Shown here in pieces: positions 20,159 to 26,833 of a stretch of 26,833 nt of DNA. Source of the stretch: a virus; the IMG/VR virus record IMGVR_UViG_3300037961_000715, positions 1 through 26,833 of that record. The stretch is one strand, 5' to 3'. The notes below the pieces were generated by a model. It had not been told where the DNA came from. It saw only the letters and a list, made by a program, of their open reading frames with translations, and searched no databases. The stretch's first letter is position 1; each line of letters starts with the position of its first letter. The position numbers were made by a program, and so were the translations under genes.

Positions 20159-20842
20159 TTATTTGTTAGAGATTATGTTATGTAGCGCACGTTCTACACT
20201 ATTTAATTGTTTTAAATCTTTTGGCTTGTGCGTAGCCGAAAAGTTGTTTGGCGAGTGTGTTACACCCTTAGATGCAGGCGCATCTTCTAAAGCGTTTAGT
20301 CTTTCGCTTATACTTGCAAAAGCTTCTTCTAAGAATTTAGACATATCTTCTCTGTCATCGTCTTTTTCTTCTTCAGCAACAACTTCAACAACTTCTTCGT
20401 CGTTAGAGTAAATAGTTGCTACAAGAGTAGCGATCGCGTCGATAGTGTCTTGCCCTAAGTCTGGAAATCCTTGGTCTAGTGCATCACGAACTTTGTCGTA
20501 ATTCATATCAACTTTTTTCTTGTCGTAGCCCATCTCGTCCTCTTCATCTTCTTTGTGGTCAGGAGTATGTTCAAGTTCTACTTCAACTTCAACTTCGTCA
20601 TCTCCTAAAGATGCTAAACGAGAATCTTCGTTTACAACAATTTTCGTTCCGTCCTCAAGTGTGTATGTTCCAGCGTCAAGAAGTGATGCTTCTCCACTAT
20701 CGTCGAGAATACGAACTTCAACGCCTACGTCCATAGACTCGGCTTCGGTAACGACAACACGCCCGTCGTCAAGACGAGCTTCGGCATACAACTTCGTCTG
20801 AGGAAGTCCTAGTGCCTTTCTGATTTTTTCAACTGTGTTCAT
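20159..20842 (-). CDS. Capsid scaffolding-like protein, acidic (227 aa)
   Basis: Residues 15-75 include KLYAEARLDDGRVVVTEAES and DAGTYTLEDGTKIVVNEDSR, a small beta domain seen in scaffold proteins of many phages. An extremely acidic linker follows (EDEEDEMGYDKKK, EEVVEVVAEEEKDDDRED), then a helical C-terminus (FLEEAFASISERLNALED) ending in a basic tip (KPKDLKQLNSVERALHN) that could bind capsid protein. Acidic, helical and placed between protease and major capsid, it fits a scaffold that is later degraded. Confidence 0.75.
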   Translation of the reverse strand: MNTVEKIRKALGLPQTKLYAEARLDDGRVVVTEAESMDVGVEVRILDDSGEASLLDAGTYTLEDGTKIVVNEDSRLASLGDDEVEVEVELEHTPDHKEDEEDEMGYDKKKVDMNYDKVRDALDQGFPDLGQDTIDAIATLVATIYSNDEEVVEVVAEEEKDDDREDMSKFLEEAFASISERLNALEDAPASKGVTHSPNNFSATHKPKDLKQLNSVERALHNIISNK

Positions 20843-20900
20843 TACGCGTAATTAAATTATTTTACTTTGATATATATAAACCTTTTTAAGGTGTTTATTT

Positions 20901-21758
20901 TCAACCATATTTTGAACGTATCATACCACACACCTTTTCTGCAACTTCTTTTGAACCATAACGATTTGTTTGATCACGGATGCACTCATCCCAAGGGTAT
21001 GACTCCAAACTTTGCTTTGCACTATAAAGCGTTTCACCGTTAACTGAAACAGAATTAAATCCAGTTCGGTTAAAAAAGATTTCGCCCCAAAGTTGTGCGT
21101 CTTGTGCCTTCTTAAATAAGGGTTGTCCGTTTAACTCACCAGACGGTTTTACCTCTTCTAAAATTATCGCTTTTAGTTCTTCAATAATTTGTTCGTCCTC
21201 TGGGCAATTTTTGCACAACTTGCCGCGTTTCATTTCAACAAGTCTGTCAGTAAAGTACCCTTCTATTGAGTAACCTCGCACTTCTCGTTTTTTAACCTTT
21301 TCCCAAATTTCTTTGTTGTTTACTTTAGATGCAATCATCCAAGTGCCAACAGGCAAGTCAAAACCGTACAACGCGCTCTTATCTTTTTTAGAATCTTCAA
21401 CTAGCCAAGACTCAACAACTGTTACCCCGTCGATCTTTGACGCGTGTTCAAGTGTGCTTTCGTTTGTTCTAGCTTCACGCATAAACAGTTCCATCGCTTG
21501 ACGTACTGTGTCTTTAGAAAAATAAACGTCGTATTCTTCGTCGTTTTCGTCAAGTCGCATAATCAACTTATCTGGTATCAACGCAGGCCCTATAAGCATT
21601 TGTTTTTCTTCGTCCATAGCAAACGACATCTTCTTGTCAGCGTTGCTAGATAAATAAACAAAGTCAGTTTCAATAGCAGGGAATCGAACTAAACTAACAG
21701 CTTCGATGCCGCTGATTGGTTCATCTTCATCAATTAGAAGTTCTACTTTCTTTCTCAT
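20901..21758 (-). CDS. XkdF-like prohead serine protease
   Basis: A 285-residue protein from the ATG at 21758; a longer reading from TTG 21806 overlaps the tape measure stop and is disfavoured. MRKKVELLIDEDEPISGIEA and VSLVRFPAIETDFVYL begin it. The protease core includes GPALIPDKLIMRLDENDEEY, MREARTNESTLEHASKIDGV (candidate catalytic His), VVESWLVEDSKKDKSA and VKKREVRGYSIEGYF (candidate catalytic Ser). The C-terminal module SLESYPWDECIRDQTNRYGS ends with CGMIRSKYG, a small tail seen in several phage head proteins. It would mature the prohead. Confidence 0.75.
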   Translation of the reverse strand: MRKKVELLIDEDEPISGIEAVSLVRFPAIETDFVYLSSNADKKMSFAMDEEKQMLIGPALIPDKLIMRLDENDEEYDVYFSKDTVRQAMELFMREARTNESTLEHASKIDGVTVVESWLVEDSKKDKSALYGFDLPVGTWMIASKVNNKEIWEKVKKREVRGYSIEGYFTDRLVEMKRGKLCKNCPEDEQIIEELKAIILEEVKPSGELNGQPLFKKAQDAQLWGEIFFNRTGFNSVSVNGETLYSAKQSLESYPWDECIRDQTNRYGSKEVAEKVCGMIRSKYG

Positions 21759-21792
21759 ATCTTTAAAAATATATTCTGTTTTATTGTTTATT

Positions 21793-23577
21793 TTAACCAC
21801 CACCAAGTGAAGCTTGATTTTCTAGTGTTGCTGCGAGTGCGTCTGCGTCGGCTATGTCTTGTTGAATGACGTAAGCTTGTACGGCTGTTGATGTCATTGC
21901 TTGATTAAATGACTGCAACAAGTCTGGTGTAAGCGCAAGTTGAGGGCCACCACCACCACCACCACCAGCACCAGCACCACCACCACCAGATAAGTCAGGC
22001 ATATCTGTATCAAGTCCTTGAACTGCTGCGCCAGCTTGATTCATTATACCTTTTATAGACGCAAATCCTGACAATACAATTCCAACAAGTGTAGCAGTAA
22101 ATCCAGGTGCAGTTGCAATAGCTGCTGGGCCTGTTCCTGCTGCTGATGCTTGTGCATTTTTAACAGCTTCTGATATTGCAATACCTTTATTAACTAAGAC
22201 TTGTGCAACAGCTAACTTTCTTTGCCCCTCTTCAGTTTTAGCCATAGCATTTAAAGCTTGGAATCCAGCTTGCACTAACCCCATTCGTGCTTGTTTAATA
22301 GCTGCGGCTGTTGCTTGTTCAAGGGCGATTTGTTTGGCGGCATCTTCTTTGGAAATCGTTGACTTCGTTGTTAGGAAACCAAGAAGGTTGTTAACGTCCT
22401 CTTCCCTTTCCTTGTCTCTAATTGCTTGACGTTGGTCGATAAACTTCTGTTCTATTGCTAACCTTTCAGCATCTAGTTTTCTTTTTAAATCAAGTGTAGC
22501 AGTTTCACCTTCCATCATAGCTTCTAATTGAGCTACTTGTAATCTTGCAGCTTTTTTGTCGTGTGCTTCAAGCTCGATTTCCTCTTGAGTCATTAAATAA
22601 GTACGCAACTCTTCGCTTCTTTTTTCCTCTTCTTGCCTCATAACACGTTGCGTTTCTAAGATCGCTTCTTGCTTTTCCTTCTCAGCTGCCTTTACTGCAT
22701 CGGCTTCGGCTTTGGCTTTTCGAGCAGCTTCGGCACGAATTGTATTCAGTCTGTTGTTAAGTGTCGTCTGCATTTCAGCAGATTCCGTCCTTATGTTTAT
22801 AAGATTAACTTCTAATTGCGCAAGGTTATCTAAATCATCTTCGCTTGTGTCACTTAACGACGCACGTTGTTTTGCAATGTCAAATTCTTCTTGAGCTATT
22901 CTTTGACGTTCAGCCATCAATTCTTGCTCAATAGCCATTGTTTTTTCAGCCGCTTCAATACGTTCTTCGATGCCACGAGTCGTGTCTTCAGCGATCATAT
23001 TGTATTCTTTTATTTGCGCTCGTCCTTCGGCAAATTGTACAGATAAATCACGTTGTGAAGTCCTTAACGCTTGGGTGCGTCTTTCTAATTCCATAACTTG
23101 GCGCACGGCTTCGCCAATAGAACCACTCAGCTTGTCCATACCTTCACGATAATTGTCAACAGCCTGCGTTACACCACCAGTAAATAGACCTACAATAAAC
23201 CCTCCAGCAGCTTGTAAAAATCCAACTACACGCTCAACAACAGCACCTAAACCAGCCATAGCAACCTTTAGCATTTTAGCACCCTTGTTTGTTTTAGTAA
23301 ACGCTGTTACTAATCCAACAACAGCAACGACAAGTGCGCCAACACCCGTAGCAATAATAGCAGTTCTTGTAAGCTTTAGTCCTTTAATAAAAGCTTTTGT
23401 ACCTTGTGCAGCTTTTCTAAAACCTGTAACAGCACCGCCTGTCATACTATCTAAAGCAGTAGCTGCACCCTCTATTCCTGTGCCTAGACTTTTAGTTGCA
23501 TTGTCAACTTTGTTTATTTGTTTTGTTGCTGTGTCAGCACCCTTAATAACTACACCAACTTCAATTTTTTCTGCCAT
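21793..23577 (-). CDS. Tape measure protein
   Basis: 594 residues. The start (MAEKIEVGVVIKGADTATKQ, INKVDNATKSLGTGIEGAA) is typical of tape measure proteins. Hydrophobic segments at about 70-92 (TAIIATGVGALVVAVVGLVT) and 105-135 (GLGAVVERVVGFLQAAGGFI) are followed by a long coiled coil (about 150-400, rich in Glu, Gln, Arg, Ala) and a second hydrophobic region with AIATAPGFTATLVGIVLSGF. A glycine run near residue 540 precedes the C-terminus. At about 0.15 nm per residue the tail would be near 90 nm, a medium siphovirus tail. It overlaps the 62-residue gene by 17 bases. Confidence 0.85.
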   Translation of the reverse strand: MAEKIEVGVVIKGADTATKQINKVDNATKSLGTGIEGAATALDSMTGGAVTGFRKAAQGTKAFIKGLKLTRTAIIATGVGALVVAVVGLVTAFTKTNKGAKMLKVAMAGLGAVVERVVGFLQAAGGFIVGLFTGGVTQAVDNYREGMDKLSGSIGEAVRQVMELERRTQALRTSQRDLSVQFAEGRAQIKEYNMIAEDTTRGIEERIEAAEKTMAIEQELMAERQRIAQEEFDIAKQRASLSDTSEDDLDNLAQLEVNLINIRTESAEMQTTLNNRLNTIRAEAARKAKAEADAVKAAEKEKQEAILETQRVMRQEEEKRSEELRTYLMTQEEIELEAHDKKAARLQVAQLEAMMEGETATLDLKRKLDAERLAIEQKFIDQRQAIRDKEREEDVNNLLGFLTTKSTISKEDAAKQIALEQATAAAIKQARMGLVQAGFQALNAMAKTEEGQRKLAVAQVLVNKGIAISEAVKNAQASAAGTGPAAIATAPGFTATLVGIVLSGFASIKGIMNQAGAAVQGLDTDMPDLSGGGGAGAGGGGGGGPQLALTPDLLQSFNQAMTSTAVQAYVIQQDIADADALAATLENQASLGGG

Positions 23578-23749
23578 TTTTTCTTGCTTTTATGCCTTGA
23601 CTTATTTTTTTAAAGAATCCACGCCAACCTGTGTATTCATAATAACCATATAATTGAAGCGTATATGTATCTTTTATGACCTCGTTATTTTGTGCTAATT
23701 TTAAAGTGTTAGGTATTGTTTCACCTACTTTGTTTAAATATTGTATCAT
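23561..23749 (-). CDS. Small basic protein before tape measure (62 aa)
   Basis: MIQYLNKVGETIPNTLKLAQ, then TYTLQLYGYYEYTGWRGFFK and a strongly basic tail (KARKNGRKN). It begins one base after the large tail protein stop and overlaps the tape measure start by 17 bases. Not recognised. The position directly before the tape measure gene is where tail chaperones often lie, but no frameshift signal or chaperone-like domain is visible here. Confidence 0.55.
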   Translation of the reverse strand: MIQYLNKVGETIPNTLKLAQNNEVIKDTYTLQLYGYYEYTGWRGFFKKISQGIKARKNGRKN

Positions 23750-23750
23750 T

Positions 23751-26700
23751 TTATTCTTGTACTAAAGGAAGCCCGTCTTCTGATAATATGTCTCCTAAAT
23801 TTTCCAACAACAACAAGTTGCGTTCTTGACGCATAGTTGCAGTCGAGGTACTCATAAAAGTTATTGAGCAATCTAAATTCCAAGCGCAAATTGTATCTGT
23901 TGGGCCTGTTACGTTGATCACAAAGCCCATAAGTGTATTGTCAAAACTACCAGTACCCTTTGTTGCTAAACATTCAACGACTCTACTTCCTGCGTCTGTG
24001 TCCTCTTGTGCAAAGTCCGTCTGTTCCGATCCAGTTATGCTTATTGTTCCTTGTAAATTCTTAGCCATAAAAGTATAAACTTTAAATGACGTTGAATTTG
24101 GTGACCCAACGCTAGATGTAACAAAGTAGTCGTCAGTCTGTATAGACAAAGCTCTGACAATAATTCGTGCTGACATATTTACGTCAAGCGCAAATGCTTT
24201 ACCCAAATTTGGGTTTCCAGTAGGCGTTGCAGTAGTTGTATTGTTGCTGTACGTTGTAGCATATAAAACAACATTTTTTTGCGTAGTTTGTATTCCTGTT
24301 AAAACGTTTTGCCCTTGTATTGATATTTCTCCTGGTATTGGGTTATGGTTTGCAGATTGATTTTTTACTGCGTGTACACCTCCTAAATTTGAGACCAACG
24401 ATTTACCGACAGCGATCGGCGAACCTGGAACTTGTCCATCGTTTAATCCGTTACCACCACCAGTATTGCCTGTTGCCCACATACAAGCGTTTAAAGTTGT
24501 GTTAAAAGTGTAGTGATTTTCGTTGCAACATTCTTCTGTACCGTTAGACGTCACACCTGTTTCAGGGTTTATAAATAGAACAAATCCATTTTGTTGAAGG
24601 CCAGCAACAACAAGCTCACATTCTGCGTCTGGTTGTGGTATGCTTTGACTTTTAAATGCGTCAAGTTTTTTTAACAGAGTAACTTTACAAGGTACGTTTG
24701 CAAATGGTTGATAGTTTGAAATAGTTAAAACTCTGTAAGCTGTATTCTTAATAATTATTTCATCGTTAAACTTAAAATTAAAGATGTCTGTTGGACTAAG
24801 CATAATTTCGCACTCAACAAGACGAGCTTCCTGGCCGTAGATGCTCATTAAGAACTGTTGGTGATACCTTGCAAAATAACCTTCGTCTGAAGGTGTAGCA
24901 CCATAGTTTACAAGTCCAAAGGCGTGCGATTGATTAAATGACCACATCAAGTAAGGTGAGTCGCTTGCAATTTCGTTGCCGTTATTGTAAAAGTTTACAC
25001 ACAAAGGAAATGTTGTAACAGACGTTTCCTCAATATAATATGACGCACCGTTTGCTAGTGTTTTAACTCCGTTGTGATAAAACAATTTAGGCTTAGCAGA
25101 CGATATAGGCCCGTTCGTGTCTTGTCCATAACCCTTGTGTATTAGAACGTCTCCTATTTCACTTATGTCAGTACCGTTAGCTTTTGGTATGCGCCCAACT
25201 TGAAACGGTGCAAATATAGGGTCGTTTTTTAAAGTACCAGATGTAAAATCTTGACCTACTTCTTGCTTATACCTTCCAATTACATATTGATTTTGATCTT
25301 GGAAATTCTTATTAAAAATAGTATCGTCTTCAGCGTCTTCAAAGTGTAAAAATTTGTTGCGTATTGAGTCTGTTGGCTTTATTGTAAATTCTTTAGATGT
25401 GTCAAGCTTGTCTGTCCAGTCTTTACGATCACCAGCGTCAATATAATCTTGCCAAGGTTGTATGTTTAATTGCTTTACGTCGTTGTTATCTGACGTTATA
25501 CATAAATTAAACCTTTGAGCTAAATCTTTTACAAATGCGCTTTGTTGTACGTCAGGCATATTGTTTGGCATTTGCGCAATGCCATTGTTTAGATCGGAAG
25601 CGTAAACTGTAAAAAAGGTTCCTTCGGGTATTACTCTTATATAATCACCAGATTGATTTGCTGAATAAATAATAATTTCAGCTTGAAAATATACACGGTC
25701 ACCAGCATCACAAGGCAAAAACCATTCAAAAGTTGGCAAAAATCCTGTACTTACACCTGAAACATCTGTATAACCACTCCAAGTATATTGATAAAAACTA
25801 GACGCTTGACCAGGAGATAATTTTTGAACTCGCATAGTTATCCTACCGTTTTCAGTCAAGTTTGTTTCATAACCTAGATTTGCTGTGCCATAATAAATAC
25901 CAGTATCAGGAACATCAAAATAACCAGAATCAATACTCGCAAAGTATTTCCAATTATTTGCTGGGTCAAATAAAGCTGGTGGGTTACTGTTAACACCCAC
26001 ACCAGTTGTGTCGTCTAAATTTAAATCAACAATCTCATATGCTCCTGCGCTTTCTTGTGGGTTTGGTGCTGGCCCCCAATTAACTTGCGCAACTGACGTA
26101 GCTGGTGTATGCGATACACATAAACCTGCAACCCCTCTTGTAGCGACTGATTCTCTGTCAGTAGCCAAAGTCATATACAACTTAGTCCAGGCGTCAGACG
26201 TCAAAAACGAATTTGTTTTTAGTGTGTAGCCAGCTTGTGTAAATATTTTTTCAAATAAATGCGAAACACTAATTGCTGGCTTAAACATATAAGGTTGCAA
26301 GAAGTTTTCTTGTGCAATGCCTTGTGCTTCTAAGCTTCCGTCATCGTAGTATAAAAAACTACTTTCTTCTTGGCTTAGACCATAATCAGCTAAAGGGAAT
26401 ACAATAGTTCCGTCGCCAACATTGCCTGTTGTGACATCGTTAGTTAACGTCCAAGAATTAACAATATCACTAGGTGTCAACGGAACGTCGTAGTCTACGT
26501 CCATAACATCTTCGCTAATAAATAAATCGATCAGCTTCTTGTCTTTTATCTCTTGAAAGATGCTGGCCTCTTCTCCAAATACTGCAACTTCGTATTCTTT
26601 GCTTTTAGTGTGTACGTTTTTGAGTTGTAAAGACCCTGTTATAATTGGTATGCCGTCAACTCTTATTTCGCAATAGCTTTTTTTGTGTATGTTAAAAACA

Positions 26701-26833
26701 TTGCCTGCACCACTTTGTGTTAAATTAACGTCATAATATAAGCCAAAAAATCTTGAATTGTAATTTGTAAACGGCAACCTAAAGGTTTGACTAAATGGAC
26801 TATAACGACCCATAATGTCGTTCCCCTTGCTAA
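23751..26833 (-). CDS. Large tail-tip / baseplate-hub-like protein (5' end beyond window edge)
   Basis: The frame is open to the window end and continues in the left copy to the ATG at 583; the full length is about 1064 residues. The first Met seen here (26813) is residue 45, not the start. Order of parts: N-terminal beta domain (MGRYSPFSQTFRLPFTN), SYCEIRVDGIPIITGSLQLK, a jelly-roll-like middle (ITMRVQKLSPGQASSFYQYT), and a hub-like region with FVKDLAQRFNLCITSDNNDV, LNIQPWQDYIDAGDRKDWTD and ECEIMLSPTDIFNFKFNDEI. The C-terminal 300 residues (from about AGLQQNGFVLFINPETG) are Gly/Thr/Asn-rich and may bind the receptor. Related in position to Tal-type tail proteins but located upstream of the tape measure gene. 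Confidence 0.75.
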   Translation of the reverse strand, partial: SKGNDIMGRYSPFSQTFRLPFTNYNSRFFGLYYDVNLTQSGAGNVFNIHKKSYCEIRVDGIPIITGSLQLKNVHTKSKEYEVAVFGEEASIFQEIKDKKLIDLFISEDVMDVDYDVPLTPSDIVNSWTLTNDVTTGNVGDGTIVFPLADYGLSQEESSFLYYDDGSLEAQGIAQENFLQPYMFKPAISVSHLFEKIFTQAGYTLKTNSFLTSDAWTKLYMTLATDRESVATRGVAGLCVSHTPATSVAQVNWGPAPNPQESAGAYEIVDLNLDDTTGVGVNSNPPALFDPANNWKYFASIDSGYFDVPDTGIYYGTANLGYETNLTENGRITMRVQKLSPGQASSFYQYTWSGYTDVSGVSTGFLPTFEWFLPCDAGDRVYFQAEIIIYSANQSGDYIRVIPEGTFFTVYASDLNNGIAQMPNNMPDVQQSAFVKDLAQRFNLCITSDNNDVKQLNIQPWQDYIDAGDRKDWTDKLDTSKEFTIKPTDSIRNKFLHFEDAEDDTIFNKNFQDQNQYVIGRYKQEVGQDFTSGTLKNDPIFAPFQVGRIPKANGTDISEIGDVLIHKGYGQDTNGPISSAKPKLFYHNGVKTLANGASYYIEETSVTTFPLCVNFYNNGNEIASDSPYLMWSFNQSHAFGLVNYGATPSDEGYFARYHQQFLMSIYGQEARLVECEIMLSPTDIFNFKFNDEIIIKNTAYRVLTISNYQPFANVPCKVTLLKKLDAFKSQSIPQPDAECELVVAGLQQNGFVLFINPETGVTSNGTEECCNENHYTFNTTLNACMWATGNTGGGNGLNDGQVPGSPIAVGKSLVSNLGGVHAVKNQSANHNPIPGEISIQGQNVLTGIQTTQKNVVLYATTYSNNTTTATPTGNPNLGKAFALDVNMSARIIVRALSIQTDDYFVTSSVGSPNSTSFKVYTFMAKNLQGTISITGSEQTDFAQEDTDAGSRVVECLATKGTGSFDNTLMGFVINVTGPTDTICAWNLDCSITFMSTSTATMRQERNLLLLENLGDILSEDGLPLVQE
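26369..26833. repeat. Right copy of the diverged end repeat
   Basis: Pairs with 1-471. Differences by eye include g/a at 26373 versus 5, and the missing six bases near 26506. Most changes are synonymous in the tail gene. It supports genome closure with sequence variation in the sampled population. Confidence 0.9.

Noticed and set aside
20163-20801. Three overlapping plus-strand frames
   Set aside because: They are Ser/Thr-rich shadows of the acidic scaffold gene.
23153-23653. 166-codon plus-strand open frame rich in Ala, Thr and Pro
   Set aside because: It is antisense to the Ala/Val/Gly-rich tape measure N-terminus and lacks supporting signals.

Overview
The window is a nearly complete, probably circularly closing, genome of a tailed double-stranded DNA phage. 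The host is most likely a member of Bacteroidota (Flavobacteriia-like). Reasons: AT-rich DNA, densely packed genes joined by TAATG/ATGA overlaps, A-rich start contexts rather than strong Shine-Dalgarno sites, a promoter of the TTG...TAnnTTTG type, and several proteins resembling families I know from flavobacterial phages. Almost every gene is on the minus strand, so transcription runs from high to low coordinates. Bases 1-471 repeat bases 26369-26833 at about 97% identity. The same gene runs off both edges, so the unit is about 26.36 kb and the ends are two variant copies of one locus. All family assignments come from reading protein sequences by eye; no database search was made.

Layout in transcription order. 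(1) Early/replication block, 12260 to 5349: small unknown genes, an OB-like protein, an HTH protein, a replication-initiator-like winged-helix protein, two DNA methyltransferases, a possible PD-(D/E)XK protein, a NinG-like protein, a sigma-factor-like protein, a conserved cysteine-containing protein, a DnaA domain IV-like protein and a ParB-like protein. (2) Packaging, 5343-3869: small and large terminase. (3) Tail/neck block, 3869 to 583 and then across the closure to 26833-21793: a tail assembly chaperone-like gene with a very likely programmed -1 frameshift, neck proteins, two large tail proteins and the tape measure protein. (4) Head block, 21758-14987: XkdF-like protease, scaffold, major capsid, tail-tube-like protein, a strong terminator, a structural protein, an 813-residue portal with a long C-terminal extension, and a connector. 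(5) Appendage and lysis, 14923-12580: fibre-like protein, small membrane proteins, T7-lysozyme-type amidase, holin-like protein, metallophosphoesterase.

The intergenic stretch 12261-12579 holds the only convincing plus-strand unit: a Bacteroidota-type promoter, a 31-residue single-membrane-segment ORF and two hairpin terminators whose wobble pairs favour opposite directions.

The phage carries no recognisable DNA polymerase, primase, helicase or integrase, so it probably depends on host replication and may be strictly lytic. I saw no tRNA, rRNA, CRISPR array or insertion sequence. The main points of interest are two putative recoding sites (U9 in the tail chaperone gene, A10 at the portal/extension boundary), the plus-strand peptide island, the hairpin placed directly before the early operon, and the unusual module order.
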